The notes beneath the pieces were generated by a model. The model saw only the letters and a program-made list of their open reading frames with translations, was not told the DNA's origin and did not search any database. Shown piece by piece: positions 33,196 to 43,632 of a stretch of 64,000 bases of DNA. The stretch comes from Gammaproteobacteria bacterium (GTDB taxonomy: Bacteria > Pseudomonadota > Gammaproteobacteria > Burkholderiales > Thiobacillaceae). Position 1 is the stretch's first letter. Every line of letters starts with the position of its first letter. Both the position numbers and the translations under genes were made by a program. The stretch is from assembly GCA_018820765.1 (NCBI GenBank), contig JAHJNN010000008.1, positions 248,001 through 312,000 on the forward strand, written 5' to 3'.

Positions 33196-34023
33196 ATGAC
33201 CGAAGCCAGCCCAAAAATCCACGCGATAAAACTAGGCGATCTGGGGCGCACACAAACGGAAGACACGGACGAAGTGGCGATCCGCGTCGAGAATCTCGAT
33301 CTCTATTATGGCGACGCCAAAGCGCTGAAGAGCGTCAGCATGAATCTGCCGAAAAACCGCGTGACCGCGTTCATCGGCCCCAGCGGCTGCGGCAAGTCGA
33401 CCCTGCTGCGCTGCTTCAACCGCATGAACGACCTGGTCGACATCTGCCGGGTCGACGGCAAGATTCTGATGGAAGGCAAGAACATCTATGACCGCGACGT
33501 CAACGTCGCACTGCTGCGCCGCCGCGTCGGCATGGTGTTCCAGAAGCCCAACCCCTTCCCCAAGTCCATTTTTGAAAACGTGGCCTACGGTCTGCGCATC
33601 ATGGGGGTCAACAGCCGCGACACGCTGGATGACGCCGTCGAGAAGGCTTTGCGCGGCGCGGCGCTGTGGAACGAGGTCAAGGACCGCCTCGACCAGAACG
33701 GTCTCAGCCTGTCCGGCGGCCAGCAGCAGCGCCTGGTGATTGCGCGTGCGATCGCCCTGGAACCCGATGTGCTGCTGCTGGATGAGCCGGCCTCCGCGCT
33801 CGACCCCATCTCGACCGCCAAGATCGAGGAACTGGTCAACGAGATGAAAGACCGATACACGATCATCATCGTCACCCACAACATGCAGCAGGCGGCCCGC
33901 GTTTCCGACTACACGGCCTTCATGTACATGGGCGAGCTGGTCGAAATCGGACGCACCAACGACGTGTTCCTGAAACCCACCGTCAAGCAGACCGAGGACT
34001 ACATTACGGGCCGCTTCGGCTGA
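33196..34023 (+). CDS. pstB: Phosphate ABC transporter ATP-binding protein
   Basis: Walker [44 protein letters not shown]. Confidence 0.97.
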   Translation: MTEASPKIHAIKLGDLGRTQTEDTDEVAIRVENLDLYYGDAKALKSVSMNLPKNRVTAFIGPSGCGKSTLLRCFNRMNDLVDICRVDGKILMEGKNIYDRDVNVALLRRRVGMVFQKPNPFPKSIFENVAYGLRIMGVNSRDTLDDAVEKALRGAALWNEVKDRLDQNGLSLSGGQQQRLVIARAIALEPDVLLLDEPASALDPISTAKIEELVNEMKDRYTIIIVTHNMQQAARVSDYTAFMYMGELVEIGRTNDVFLKPTVKQTEDYITGRFG

Positions 34024-34068
34024 TCGCCAGCGTCGGACCGCCATGCAACAGGGAGCCCGGGTTTACCG

Positions 34069-34836
34069 ATGAGACCGCAAACGACCGCACAGTCCGATTT
34101 GACGCGCCTCGGCGCCGAAGCCGAGGTGGCGGCGATCTTCGCCCCGAGCGTCTATCTGCTCGACCCCAATCCCGTGACGCGGGCGCTGCTGGCCGGGTAT
34201 CTGCGCGACAAGGGCTTTGACGTCGCCGCGACCGCGGACATGGAGGTTTCGCCGCCGCCCGTCGACGTCCTGATCGTTGCCCTGGACGGCCTGGAGCAGC
34301 GCGCGAACAGGCCGCAGTGGCTTCTGCAAAAGCCGGGCACGCCCATCGTCGTCCTGGATCGGCCGCAGCTGTTTCCGGGGCGGGCCGTCGCCCTCGGCTA
34401 CGCGCCCGATGCCCGGCTGTCCTTGCCCGTCCAGCCACGCAAACTGGTGGCCACGATCCGGCAGGTTCTGAGCCTGGCGCGAACGGCATCCGTCGACCCT
34501 GACGAGGCACGTGTTCGCATCTATCGTTTTTCCGGGTGGACGCTCCACTGTGACGAGCGCCGGCTGGCGTCGCCCGATGGAAAATCGACCCTGCTCGACA
34601 AGCGGGAACTCGAGGTGCTGAGGGCGCTGCTGACGTTTCCCCGCCAGGTGCTGATCCGCCAGCAGTTGATTGACTTGGCCTGGGGTGCGGGCAAGAACGT
34701 CGAGAACAGAGCGCTGGATCGTCCGATCACCTGCCTGCGTCGCCGGCTTGGCGACGATGCCCGGTTTCCGAGGCTGATCAAGACGGTCGTCGGAATCGGC
34801 TATCGGCTCGATGCGGACGTCGAGAAATCCCTCTAG
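34069..34836 (+). CDS. OmpR/PhoB-type winged-helix regulator with degenerate receiver
   Basis: C-terminal LLDKRELEVLRALLTFPRQVLIRQQLIDLAWG...RPITCLRRRLGDDARFPRLIKTVVGIGYRL; N-terminal receiver-like domain lacking the expected Asp. Confidence 0.82.
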   Translation: MRPQTTAQSDLTRLGAEAEVAAIFAPSVYLLDPNPVTRALLAGYLRDKGFDVAATADMEVSPPPVDVLIVALDGLEQRANRPQWLLQKPGTPIVVLDRPQLFPGRAVALGYAPDARLSLPVQPRKLVATIRQVLSLARTASVDPDEARVRIYRFSGWTLHCDERRLASPDGKSTLLDKRELEVLRALLTFPRQVLIRQQLIDLAWGAGKNVENRALDRPITCLRRRLGDDARFPRLIKTVVGIGYRLDADVEKSL

Positions 34837-35118
34837 GGCGTGTTAACACTAATTTCGCGTCCGCGTTGCCGCGAGAAAGCGATGGATGCAAGGCGCGGCG
34901 CGCAGGCAAGGGCCATCCCTTGCCAAGCGGCGCAACGCCGCAGACGCGCTTTCTCGCAGCAACCCGAAGGGACGGGTCGGCCAAGCTTCAATCCAGCCGG
35001 GCGCATCCCTTTGTCGCGAACCACTTGCAGTGAACGACACTGCGGCGCGGTCCGCTTCGCGGGCTGCATCCCGAATCGGCCTCGTCGCGGACGCGAAATT
35101 AGTGTTAACACGCCCTAG
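34833..35118. mobile_element. MITE-like element with perfect 33-bp terminal inverted repeats
   Basis: CTAGGGCGTGTTAACACTAATTTCGCGTCCGCG (34833-34865) and its exact reverse complement (35086-35118); nested inner inverted repeat gcgagaaagcg / cgctttctcgc. Confidence 0.8.
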
Positions 35119-35137
35119 CCCGGCCCCCGTACCCGGC

Positions 35138-37723
35138 TCAGCCCAACGCCCGGATCGACTGCATCGGCGGCACCCGCGTGATGTGGCGGGTGGTGAGCCA
35201 GCCGCTCATGCCCACCAGCAGCGCGCCGGCCGCGGGCAGCGCTAGCCACAGCCAGGGGTGGAGGCGCAGCGGCAAGTCGAACAGGCGCTCGGCGATCAGC
35301 GCCATCGCGATTTCGGCGCAGACGCTGGCGAGCAGGCCCGCCAGCACGCCGAGCGCGATGAACTCGCTCCATAATCCCTTCGCCAGATAGGCGCGCTGCG
35401 CGCCCAGGGTGCGCAACAGCACGGCTTCCTGCCGGCGCGCGTCGAGACTGGCCAGCAGCGTGGCGACGACCACCGCCATGCCGGCGGCGAGCAGAAATCC
35501 CAGCAGCAACTGGATCGCGCCGATGATCTGCGCGAACACGGCCTCGATGTTGGCGATGAGCTTGTCGAGCGCAAGCACGGTGATGCCGGGGAAGGTTTTG
35601 ACGAAGCCGGGCAGCACGCCGGCGTCGTCCGGCGGCACGTAGACGCTGGCGATGGAACTCGCAGGCAAATCGTCGAGCTGGCCGGGCGCGAAGATGACGA
35701 AGAAGTTGGGCTGCATCGAATCCCACTTCACGCTGCGGATGCTGGTGATGCGCGCGGCCAGCGTCTGGTCTCCGACCTGGAAGCCGAGGCTGTCGCCGAC
35801 CGCAAGTTGCAGGCGCTCGGCCATGCCGGACTCGACCGAGATCTCTGCGGGAGGGTCGCTGCGCAGCAGCGGGGCCCCCACCGGCGTGCCCTTTACGGGT
35901 GCTGCGGCGCGGCGCTCGCCATGCCAGGTCCCAGCCAGCACGGCGTTGTTGGCAGGCAGGGTGGCGGTCCAGGTGAGGTTGAGCTCGCGCCGCAGGCTGT
36001 TGCTGTCGCGTTTCTCCGGCGGCAGCGTGTCGGCGATGGGGACGCCGTCCTTGCTGACCAGGCGGCCGCGCACCATGGGATACAGCGCGGACGCTTCGAG
36101 GCGGTGCTGCGACAGGTAGGCGGCCACCGCCTCCTGCTGGTGCGGCGCGATGTTCACCAGAAAATAATTGGGCGCGTTTTCCGGCAGCTGCTGGCGCCAG
36201 CCGTCGACAAGGTCGCTGCGCACCAGCGCCAGCAGCGCCACCAGAAACAGCGCCAGGGTGAAGGCGCCGAGCTGCAGGGTACTGTCGAAGCGGTGGCGCA
36301 GCAGCTGCGCAAGGCCGAAGCGTAGCGGCCCGTAGCTGATCTTCTGCACGCCGTGGCCGGCCATCAGGGCGAGGCGCGCCAGCAGGATCAGCACGCCGAC
36401 GAGGGCGGCAAGCGCGCCGACGAAAATGCCGACCAGCCTGGCGTCGCCCGCATACCAGGCGATCAGGATCAGCAGCGCCGATCCGCTGGCCAGCGCGCTG
36501 AGCCACGCGGCCACCGGCAGCGGCGGTAGGTCGCGCCGCAGCACACGCAGCGGCGGCACGCGGATCAGACGCATCAGCGCGGGCAGGCTGGCGCCCGCCA
36601 GCGCCAAGAGACCGCTGACGACGGCGACCCCGACCGGAGCGGCGCCCAGCGAGGGCAGGCGGGCGACGGACTCCGGCAGGATCAGCCCGGCGAGCGCCTG
36701 CTGCATCAGCGCGCCGATCGCCACGCCGGCAACGCTGCCCAGGAGACCAAGCGTCAACAACTGCACGGCATAGAGCGTGCGCAGCTGCGCCGTGGTCGCG
36801 CCCATGCAGCGCAACAGCGCGGCCTGGTCGTAATGGCGCAGTGCGTGGCGGTGCGCGGCGATGGCGATGGCGGCCACCGACAGCAAGAGGCTGATCAGCG
36901 CGGTGAGCTGCAGGTAGCGGTCGGCGTTGGCAAACGCCCCGCGCAGGGTTTCGACGCCTTCGCGCGAACCCATCAGGCGCTGGGTGCTGTCGAGCCGGGT
37001 TTTCAGCGCGTCGGCGAACGCTGCGAGCGGGTCCGGCTCGCCCGCGAACTGATAGAGATAGGTGAGCCGGCTGCCGGGCTGCAGCACCCGGGTTTGTGAA
37101 ACGTCGTCGGCGCGCAGGAACACGCGCGGGGCGAAGCCGAACACGCCGGCAAGCTGCCCGGGTTCCTCGACCACTACGCCGGCGATGCGGAACGTGGCCT
37201 CGCCGATCAGCACCGCATCGCCCACCTGGGCGTTCAGCAGCGTCAGCAGTTCCTGATCGGCATACACCGTGCCGGGCGGCGGCATCGCCGGGCGCTGCGT
37301 GCCGGCCTCGAACGGACGGTCTGCGATGCGCACCTCGCCGCGCAGCGGGTAGGCGGCGTCGACCGCGCGCAGGGTCGCCAGCTGGAAGGCGTCGCCGCGG
37401 CTGACCATGCTGGCGAACTCGAGCGCGCTGCTGGTGCGCAGGGCATGGCCGGGCCAGGCGTCGATCGGGCGCGGGCTGGTGACGAGCAGGTCGGCGCCGA
37501 GAAAGCGGGCGCCTTGTTCGCTCATCGCGCGCTTGATGCGGTCGCCGAGAAAGCCGGTGGTGGACACGCTGCCGACGCCGATGATCAGCGCCAAGAGCAG
37601 CACGCGCCATTCGCCGCTGGCGCGTTCGCGCCGCAACAGCCACAAGCCCAGCCGCAGCACCCGCAAGGAGTACGCCGGTGGGTACCCCGCTGCTGCGCAG
37701 CGACCCTTCCGCAGGAAGGTCAT
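35138..37723 (-). CDS. ABC transporter permease, FtsX/YbbP-like (two MacB-like halves)
   Basis: FtsX-type TM layout; [44 protein letters not shown] and [23 protein letters not shown]. Confidence 0.87.
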   Translation of the reverse strand: MTFLRKGRCAAAGYPPAYSLRVLRLGLWLLRRERASGEWRVLLLALIIGVGSVSTTGFLGDRIKRAMSEQGARFLGADLLVTSPRPIDAWPGHALRTSSALEFASMVSRGDAFQLATLRAVDAAYPLRGEVRIADRPFEAGTQRPAMPPPGTVYADQELLTLLNAQVGDAVLIGEATFRIAGVVVEEPGQLAGVFGFAPRVFLRADDVSQTRVLQPGSRLTYLYQFAGEPDPLAAFADALKTRLDSTQRLMGSREGVETLRGAFANADRYLQLTALISLLLSVAAIAIAAHRHALRHYDQAALLRCMGATTAQLRTLYAVQLLTLGLLGSVAGVAIGALMQQALAGLILPESVARLPSLGAAPVGVAVVSGLLALAGASLPALMRLIRVPPLRVLRRDLPPLPVAAWLSALASGSALLILIAWYAGDARLVGIFVGALAALVGVLILLARLALMAGHGVQKISYGPLRFGLAQLLRHRFDSTLQLGAFTLALFLVALLALVRSDLVDGWRQQLPENAPNYFLVNIAPHQQEAVAAYLSQHRLEASALYPMVRGRLVSKDGVPIADTLPPEKRDSNSLRRELNLTWTATLPANNAVLAGTWHGERRAAAPVKGTPVGAPLLRSDPPAEISVESGMAERLQLAVGDSLGFQVGDQTLAARITSIRSVKWDSMQPNFFVIFAPGQLDDLPASSIASVYVPPDDAGVLPGFVKTFPGITVLALDKLIANIEAVFAQIIGAIQLLLGFLLAAGMAVVVATLLASLDARRQEAVLLRTLGAQRAYLAKGLWSEFIALGVLAGLLASVCAEIAMALIAERLFDLPLRLHPWLWLALPAAGALLVGMSGWLTTRHITRVPPMQSIRALG

Positions 37724-38391
37724 GCGAGGGCCGCCTCGTGCACGCGGCCGGCAACCAGATGCAGCCGGCGCTGGCAGCGCGAGGCCAGTGCATCGTCGTG
37801 GGTGACCAGGATCAGGGTGGTGCGCACGGAAGCGTTGAGTTCGAACAGGAGCTCGATGATGCGCGCGCCGGTGTCGGCGTCGAGGTTGCCGGTCGGCTCG
37901 TCGGCGAACACGATTTCGGGATCGGTGGCGAAGGCGCGCGCGATGGCGACACGCTGCTGCTCGCCGCCGGACAGCTGGCGCGGCGTGTGGCCGGCGCGCG
38001 CGGAAAGGCCGACGCGGGCCAGCCAGTGGGTGGCGCGCTCGCGCGCATCGCTGCGGCCGGCCAGTTCCAGCGGCAGCAGGATGTTCTCCAGCGCGGTCAG
38101 CGCGGGCAGCAGCTGGAACGACTGGAACACGAAGCCGATGCGGCCGGCGCGCAGCCGCGCGCGGGCGTCCTCGTCGAGATCGCCGAGGCGCTGGCCGAGC
38201 AGCACGATGTCGCCCGCGGACGGCTGATCCAGCCCCGCCAGCAGGCCCAGCAGGGTGGACTTGCCGGAACCCGACGCACCGGTGATGGCAAGCGTTTCGC
38301 CCGCCTGGACGGCAAGCTCGACTTCGCTCAGGATGGCGAGGATGCCGTCGGCAGTCGGCACCCGCTGCGACAGGGCGTGGGCGGCGACCAT
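37720..38391 (-). CDS. ABC transporter ATP-binding protein, YbbA/LolD-like
   Basis: [57 protein letters not shown]; start chosen at MVAAH because upstream ORF extension is repeat sequence. Confidence 0.88.
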   Translation of the reverse strand: MVAAHALSQRVPTADGILAILSEVELAVQAGETLAITGASGSGKSTLLGLLAGLDQPSAGDIVLLGQRLGDLDEDARARLRAGRIGFVFQSFQLLPALTALENILLPLELAGRSDARERATHWLARVGLSARAGHTPRQLSGGEQQRVAIARAFATDPEIVFADEPTGNLDADTGARIIELLFELNASVRTTLILVTHDDALASRCQRRLHLVAGRVHEAALA

Positions 38392-38520
38392 TCCCTCGCC
38401 CCAACCCTCTACCCCTTCGGGGCACCGAGGTCCCGCAAGCGGGCGATAAGCAGCGACTTGCCCGCTTGCGGGCTTAGTCGAATGCTTAGTAGTCTCATCA
38501 GGGGGCGAAGGCGATGCCAA
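38392..38520. repeat. Intergenic inverted repeat sequence
   Basis: cccgcaagcgggc ... gcccgcttgcgggc stem plus ccccttcgggg hairpin. Confidence 0.5.
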
Positions 38521-38589
38521 CTTCGATTTAACGGGGAACTGGGCGTTGTCGGGAGGCGTCATTGGATGGAATCAGATCAGGGTCAATGA

Positions 38590-39231
38590 ATGAATTATCG
38601 CTTGTGCTTGCTGTTGCTGCTGTGGCTGCCGGGTTGGGCGCAGGCCAACGCGTGCACCTTGTTGATTGTGGGCGACAGTTTGAGTTCCGGCTATGGCCTT
38701 GCGCAGGGGCAGGGCTGGGTGGATCTGCTCGATGCACGGATGAAAAAAACCGCGCCGCCGCAAAAAAATAACCCGTGGCGCGTGGTCAACGCCAGCATCA
38801 CCGGCGACACCACGCAGAACGGCCTGCAGCGCCTGGCGCCTGCGCTTGAGCGGCACCGGCCGCAAGGCGTGCTGATCGAACTCGGCGGCAACGACGCCTT
38901 GCGCGGCACGCCGCCGGACGTGATCCGACAGAACCTGCTCGCGATGGTTCGCCAAGCGAAGGCCGCGGGCGCTTGGGTGGCCTTGCTCGACGCGCCGGTG
39001 CTGCCGAACTACGGCAAGGCGTATGCCGACGCGGTGGCGAAGCTGTATGGCGAGGTGGCGCGCGCGGAGAAGAGTGTGCTGGTGCCGTGTTTCGTCTGCG
39101 GCGTGGGTGTCACTGCTGGCATGATGCAGTCCGACGGCATCCACCCCAACGAAAAGGCCCAGCCCCGGATGCTCGATGCCGTGTGGCCGCACATCAAACC
39201 GAAATTGCGCTGCCCGGTGAAAAAACCATGA
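38590..39231 (+). CDS. tesA: SGNH/GDSL arylesterase / acyl-CoA thioesterase I-like (TesA)
   Basis: TLLIVGDSLSSGYGLAQGQGWVDLLDARM; VLIELGGNDALRG; DGIHPN motifs. Confidence 0.92.
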   Translation: MNYRLCLLLLLWLPGWAQANACTLLIVGDSLSSGYGLAQGQGWVDLLDARMKKTAPPQKNNPWRVVNASITGDTTQNGLQRLAPALERHRPQGVLIELGGNDALRGTPPDVIRQNLLAMVRQAKAAGAWVALLDAPVLPNYGKAYADAVAKLYGEVARAEKSVLVPCFVCGVGVTAGMMQSDGIHPNEKAQPRMLDAVWPHIKPKLRCPVKKP

Positions 39232-39611
39232 GCGGCGCCGCCTGCCCGTGCGGATCGGGGTGCGCGTATGACGCCTGCTGCGGGCGCTTTCACGCCGGCG
39301 CGCCCGCCCCGGACGCCGAACGCCTGATGCGCTCGCGCTACAGCGCCTATGTGCTGGGGCTGGAGGACTATCTGCGCGCGACCTGGCATCCCGATACCTG
39401 TCCTGCCACGCTTGAACTCGATGTGCCGCCGCGTCCGCAATGGCTGGGGCTGGCGGTCAAGGCCCACACGCCGGTCGACGACACCCATGCCACGGTGGAA
39501 TTCATCGCGCGCTACAAGCTCAACGGCCGCGCATTCAAGTTGCACGAAACCAGCCGCTTCGAGCGGGTGGACGGGCGCTGGCTGTACGTCGACGGCGAGA
39601 TCCGCGAATGA
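39228..39611 (+). CDS. YchJ family SEC-C-motif protein
   Basis: ACPCGSGCAYDACCGRFHAGAPAPDAERLMRSRYSAYVLG. Confidence 0.88.
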   Translation: MSGAACPCGSGCAYDACCGRFHAGAPAPDAERLMRSRYSAYVLGLEDYLRATWHPDTCPATLELDVPPRPQWLGLAVKAHTPVDDTHATVEFIARYKLNGRAFKLHETSRFERVDGRWLYVDGEIRE

Positions 39612-39754
39612 CCAAGCCCGTGTGTGAGACGCCCTCTTCCCTTGAGGGGGAGGGGGTTTGTTAGCAGTCTGAAGCCCGCTTGCGTGGGCTACGGCATCAC
39701 CGGCAAGTCCGTTCGCACAAATTCAGCAAGGCCCCCAAACCGTGCGCTACGTAA

Positions 39755-39770
39755 TGGCACGTTACTTGCA
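39755..39770 (+). promoter_or_regulatory. Sigma-54 (-24/-12) promoter of nifA
   Basis: TGGCAC-gttac-TTGCA, 70 bp upstream of nifA ATG. Confidence 0.85.
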
Positions 39771-39840
39771 TCCAAAAAAACCATGGTGATCAAATTGTTT
39801 TTTTGACGGGCCTGAAACAGGCTCAGCGGGGGTTAGAGAT

Positions 39841-41478
39841 ATGGGTGCATCCCTGGGGCAAAAGGCGAGTATCGAGCTCGCAACGATCTATGAAATCAGT
39901 AAGATACTGAGTTCATCTCTCGACCTGAACAAGACGGCGCGGGACGTTCTCGGCGTACTTTCTTCCCACCTCAAGATGCGGCGGGGCATGGTCAGTTTGG
40001 TGCAAGCCTCCGGCGATCTGCACGTTGTTGAGGCAACGGGCATGTCGGCCGAGGCTGCCCAGCGCGGGCGGTTTCGCAAGGGCGAGGGCATCACCGGCAA
40101 AATCCTGGAAACGGGCGTGCCCATGGTGGTGCCGGACGTGGCGAAAGAGCCGCTGTTCCTGAACCGCACGGGTTCGCGCAGCCTGGGCGAGGGCAGGGTG
40201 GTCGCCTTCATCGGCGTGCCGATCAAGCTGGGACGGGCAACCATCGGGGTGCTCAGCGTGGACCGCGAAGTGGACAGCGCGCCGATGAATTTCGAAGCGG
40301 ATGTCCGCTTCCTGGCCATGATCGCCAACCTCATCGGGCAGACCGCGCGCCTGCACCAAAATGTGGCAGCCGAGCGCGAGGAACTGATGCAGCGGCAGCA
40401 GCGCCTGCAAAAGGAACTGCAGGGCAAATACAGCCTGGACAACGTCATCGGCCGCAGCAAGCGCATGCAGGAGGTGTTCGCCGAAGTGCACCAGGCGGCC
40501 CCGGGCAAGTCGACCGTGCTGCTGCGCGGCGAGAGCGGCACCGGCAAGGAAGTCATCGCCCGCTCGATCCACTATCTGAGCCCGCGCAAGGACGCGCCCT
40601 TCGTCAAGGTCAACTGCGCCGCCCTGTCCGAAACCCTGCTCGAATCCGAGCTGTTCGGCCACGAGAAAGGCTCGTTCACCGGCGCCACGCAAGAACGCAA
40701 AGGCCGCTTCGAAATGGCCCATGGCGGCACCCTGTTCCTGGACGAACTGGGGGAAATATCGGCCGCGTTCCAGACCAAGTTGCTGCGCGTGCTGCAGGAA
40801 CGGGAGTTCGAGCGCGTGGGCGGCAACAAATCGATCAAGGTGGACGTGCGCCTGATCGCCGCCACCAACCGCAACATGGAAGAGGACGTGGCCAAGGGCA
40901 CCTTCCGCGCCGACCTGTACTACCGGATCAACGTGGTGAGCATCTTCCTGCCGCCCCTGCGCGAGCGGCGCGAAGACATTCCCCTGCTGATTGCGCACTT
41001 CCTCGACAAGTTCAACAAGGACAACGGCCGCAAGCTCTCCATCTCGCCGGAAGCCGTGGATGTGATGCTCAAGTGCAACTGGCCGGGCAACGTGCGCGAA
41101 CTCGAGAACTGCGTGGAACGCACCGCGACCATGACGCGGACCAGCACGATCCAGGACGTGGATCTGCCGTGCCAGCAGAACAAGTGCTTCTCGCAGGTGC
41201 TCCAGCACTACGGCCAGGTGCAGCAGACGATTCCCATTGCCATGGTCGCGCCGGCCCCCGTCATGCCGGCCCCCGTCGTGACGGAGCCCTACGGCAGCGA
41301 TTTTCATGAAGCCGCTGCCGAAGCCGAACCGGCCAACATGAGCGAGCGCGAACGCCTGGTATGGGCCATGGAGCAATGCGGATGGGTGCAGGCGAAAGCC
41401 GCGCGCCTGCTGAACCTGACGCCGCGCCAGATCGGCTACGCGCTGTCGAAATACCACATCGAAGTCAAACGGCTGTGA
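39841..41478 (+). CDS. nifA: Nif-specific sigma-54 activator NifA
   Basis: GAF domain, AAA+ (GESGTGKEVIARSIHYLSPR, ELFGHEKGSFTGAT), CQQNKC interdomain linker, C-terminal HTH. Confidence 0.96.
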   Translation: MGASLGQKASIELATIYEISKILSSSLDLNKTARDVLGVLSSHLKMRRGMVSLVQASGDLHVVEATGMSAEAAQRGRFRKGEGITGKILETGVPMVVPDVAKEPLFLNRTGSRSLGEGRVVAFIGVPIKLGRATIGVLSVDREVDSAPMNFEADVRFLAMIANLIGQTARLHQNVAAEREELMQRQQRLQKELQGKYSLDNVIGRSKRMQEVFAEVHQAAPGKSTVLLRGESGTGKEVIARSIHYLSPRKDAPFVKVNCAALSETLLESELFGHEKGSFTGATQERKGRFEMAHGGTLFLDELGEISAAFQTKLLRVLQEREFERVGGNKSIKVDVRLIAATNRNMEEDVAKGTFRADLYYRINVVSIFLPPLRERREDIPLLIAHFLDKFNKDNGRKLSISPEAVDVMLKCNWPGNVRELENCVERTATMTRTSTIQDVDLPCQQNKCFSQVLQHYGQVQQTIPIAMVAPAPVMPAPVVTEPYGSDFHEAAAEAEPANMSERERLVWAMEQCGWVQAKAARLLNLTPRQIGYALSKYHIEVKRL

Positions 41479-41492
41479 GGGAGGGGGCCAGG

Positions 41493-41603
41493 CCAGGATT
41501 CAGGGGTCAGGATTCAGGATTCAGGGAATGAGCGGCCTCGGCCGCGAATTTAATTTCGACCCCTGACCCCTGACCCCTGACCCCTGACCCCTGACCCCCT
41601 GTA
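41493..41603. repeat. Short tandem repeat (CCCCTGA)n with inverted copies
   Basis: aggattcaggggtcaggattcaggattcaggg ... gacccctgacccctgacccctgacccctgacccct. Confidence 0.85.
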
Positions 41604-41639
41604 GCCTTCCCGACAATTCCCTTCGCGACATTTCACATT

Positions 41640-41655
41640 TGTCGCAACCGCGACA
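41640..41655 (+). promoter_or_regulatory. NifA upstream activator sequence (nifB)
   Basis: TGT-cgcaaccgcg-ACA (TGT-N10-ACA). Confidence 0.85.
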
Positions 41656-41712
41656 AACGCCCGCTCTGCGCTAAGTGCTTCAATCCTGAGGCATTTCTGA
41701 AAATATTCTGAA

Positions 41713-41728
41713 TGGCATGCTTGTTGCT
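41713..41728 (+). promoter_or_regulatory. Sigma-54 promoter of nifB operon
   Basis: TGGCAT-gcttg-TTGCT, 58 bp downstream of UAS. Confidence 0.87.
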
Positions 41729-41806
41729 GAACTGCTCCTGTAAGCACTCATTTAGCGGGCGATCGATTTCACGATCGCCACCGGTTGAAGCGGACAGGAG
41801 CCAAGT

Positions 41807-43366
41807 ATGGACAATCAGGCAAGTGTGGCGAACGCAGGAAACGATCAGGGCACGTCGCTGGATCAGGTCATGCAGCAGGTGGCCGAGCACAAGGGATGCG
41901 GCACATCCGGCGAGGGCGGCAAGGCCAGTTGCGGCTCGTCCGGCGGCCCGGAAGACATGGCGCCGGAAATCTGGGAGAAGGTGAAGAACCATCCCTGCTA
42001 CAGCGAAGAGGCACACCATCACTTCGCGCGCATGCATGTGGCGGTGGCGCCGGCCTGCAACATCCAGTGCAACTACTGCAATCGGAAATACGATTGCGCC
42101 AACGAATCGCGTCCGGGCGTGGTGAGCGAGAAGCTGACCCCCGAGCAGGCCGCGAAGAAAGTCCTGGCGGTCGCCTCCACCATTCCGCAGATGACCGTAC
42201 TGGGCATCGCCGGACCTGGGGACCCACTTGCCAACCCCGAGAAGACCTTCAAGACCTTCGAGCTGGTGGCCCAGACTGCGCCCGACATCAAGCTGTGCGT
42301 GTCGACCAATGGCCTGGCCCTGCCGGAGCACGTGGAGCGCCTGTCGCAATTCAACATCGACCACGTCACCATCACCATCAACATGGTCGATCCGGAAATC
42401 GGGCAGCACATCTACCCGTGGATCTTCTACAAGAACAAGCGCTGGAAGGGCATCGACGCGGCGCGCATTCTGCACGAACACCAGATGCGCGGCCTGGAGA
42501 TGCTCACCGAGCGCGGCATTCTGTGCAAGGTGAACTCGGTGATGATCCCCGGCATCAACGACCAGCACCTGGTCGAGGTGAACAAGGCGGTGAAGTCGCG
42601 CGGCGCCTTCCTGCACAACATCATGCCGCTCATCTCCGCGCCGGAGCACGGCACCGTGTTCGGCCTCAACGGCCAGCGCGGCCCCACCGCGCAGGAGCTG
42701 AAGGCGCTGCAGGATTCGTGCGAAGGCGAGATGAACATGATGCGCCACTGCCGCCAGTGCCGCGCCGACGCCGTCGGTCTGCTGGGTGAGGATCGCAGCG
42801 CCGAGTTCACCACCGAGAAGATCGAGTCGATGGAAGTGAGCTACGACCTGGAAGGCCGCAAAGCCTACCAGGAGGCGGTGGAACAGGAACGCCAGGCTAC
42901 GGTGGCGGCCAAGCAGGCCGAGATGGCCGACCTGGAGGCGGAGTTCAGCGATGTGAAAGTTCTGATCGCCGTTGCGACCAAGGGCCACGGGCGGGTCAAC
43001 GAACATTTCGGCCATGCGCAGGAGTTCCAGATTTACGAACTCAGCACCGAAGGCTCCAAGTTCGTCGGCCATCGCCGCGTCGACCTCTACTGCCAGGGCG
43101 GCTTCGGCGAGGAAGACACCTTGCCGACCGTGATCCGCGCCATCAACGACTGCGTCGCGGTGTTCGTGGCCAAGATCGGCGGCTGCCCGAAAGACAGCCT
43201 GAAGGCGGCGGGCATCGACCCGGTGGACAAGTACGCGCACGAGTTCATCGAACAATCGGCTGTGAAGTACTTCAAGGAATACCTGGCGAAAGTGAAGTCC
43301 GGCGAAATCGTGCATGCCGCCCGCGGCGATGCCGACATCCGCCAGGGCGCCTACATCGCCGCCTGA
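41807..43366 (+). CDS. nifB: Nitrogenase cofactor biosynthesis radical SAM protein NifB with C-terminal NifX-like domain
   Basis: [27 protein letters not shown]-terminal [21 protein letters not shown]. Confidence 0.98.
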   Translation: MDNQASVANAGNDQGTSLDQVMQQVAEHKGCGTSGEGGKASCGSSGGPEDMAPEIWEKVKNHPCYSEEAHHHFARMHVAVAPACNIQCNYCNRKYDCANESRPGVVSEKLTPEQAAKKVLAVASTIPQMTVLGIAGPGDPLANPEKTFKTFELVAQTAPDIKLCVSTNGLALPEHVERLSQFNIDHVTITINMVDPEIGQHIYPWIFYKNKRWKGIDAARILHEHQMRGLEMLTERGILCKVNSVMIPGINDQHLVEVNKAVKSRGAFLHNIMPLISAPEHGTVFGLNGQRGPTAQELKALQDSCEGEMNMMRHCRQCRADAVGLLGEDRSAEFTTEKIESMEVSYDLEGRKAYQEAVEQERQATVAAKQAEMADLEAEFSDVKVLIAVATKGHGRVNEHFGHAQEFQIYELSTEGSKFVGHRRVDLYCQGGFGEEDTLPTVIRAINDCVAVFVAKIGGCPKDSLKAAGIDPVDKYAHEFIEQSAVKYFKEYLAKVKSGEIVHAARGDADIRQGAYIAA

Positions 43367-43404
43367 AACTGATTCGTATACGCAACTGTTAGGAGAGCAA
43401 GACC

Positions 43405-43626
43405 ATGGCATTCAAGATCATCACCTCCCAATGCACCGCCTGTTCGGCCTGCGAACCGGAGTGTCCCAACAACGCCATCCGCGAGAAGGACGGCACCTTC
43501 ATCATCAAGCCGGAGAAGTGCACCGAGTGCCTCGGCTACTTCGACGATCCGCAGTGCGTCGCGGTGTGCCCGGTCGACGACACCTGCGTGATCGACAACA
43601 GCTACCCGCGCTACGTGGCGGCCTAG
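43405..43626 (+). CDS. fdxN: nif-associated 2[4Fe-4S] ferredoxin
   Basis: [16 protein letters not shown] ... [23 protein letters not shown]. Confidence 0.93.
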   Translation: MAFKIITSQCTACSACEPECPNNAIREKDGTFIIKPEKCTECLGYFDDPQCVAVCPVDDTCVIDNSYPRYVAA

Positions 43627-43632
43627 GAGATC

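Noticed and set aside
34833-35118. Two small ORFs on opposite strands both starting MLTLISRPR
   Set aside because: Product of the perfect terminal inverted repeats, not genes
35115-37793. 892-aa minus-strand ORF in a second frame of the ABC permease region
   Set aside because: Pro/Arg/Ala-rich out-of-frame reading; the 35138-37723 frame has TM and FtsX motifs
37720-38562. Upstream extension of the ATPase ORF to 38562
   Set aside because: The extra N-terminus is encoded by hairpin repeat sequence; start at 38391 is more likely
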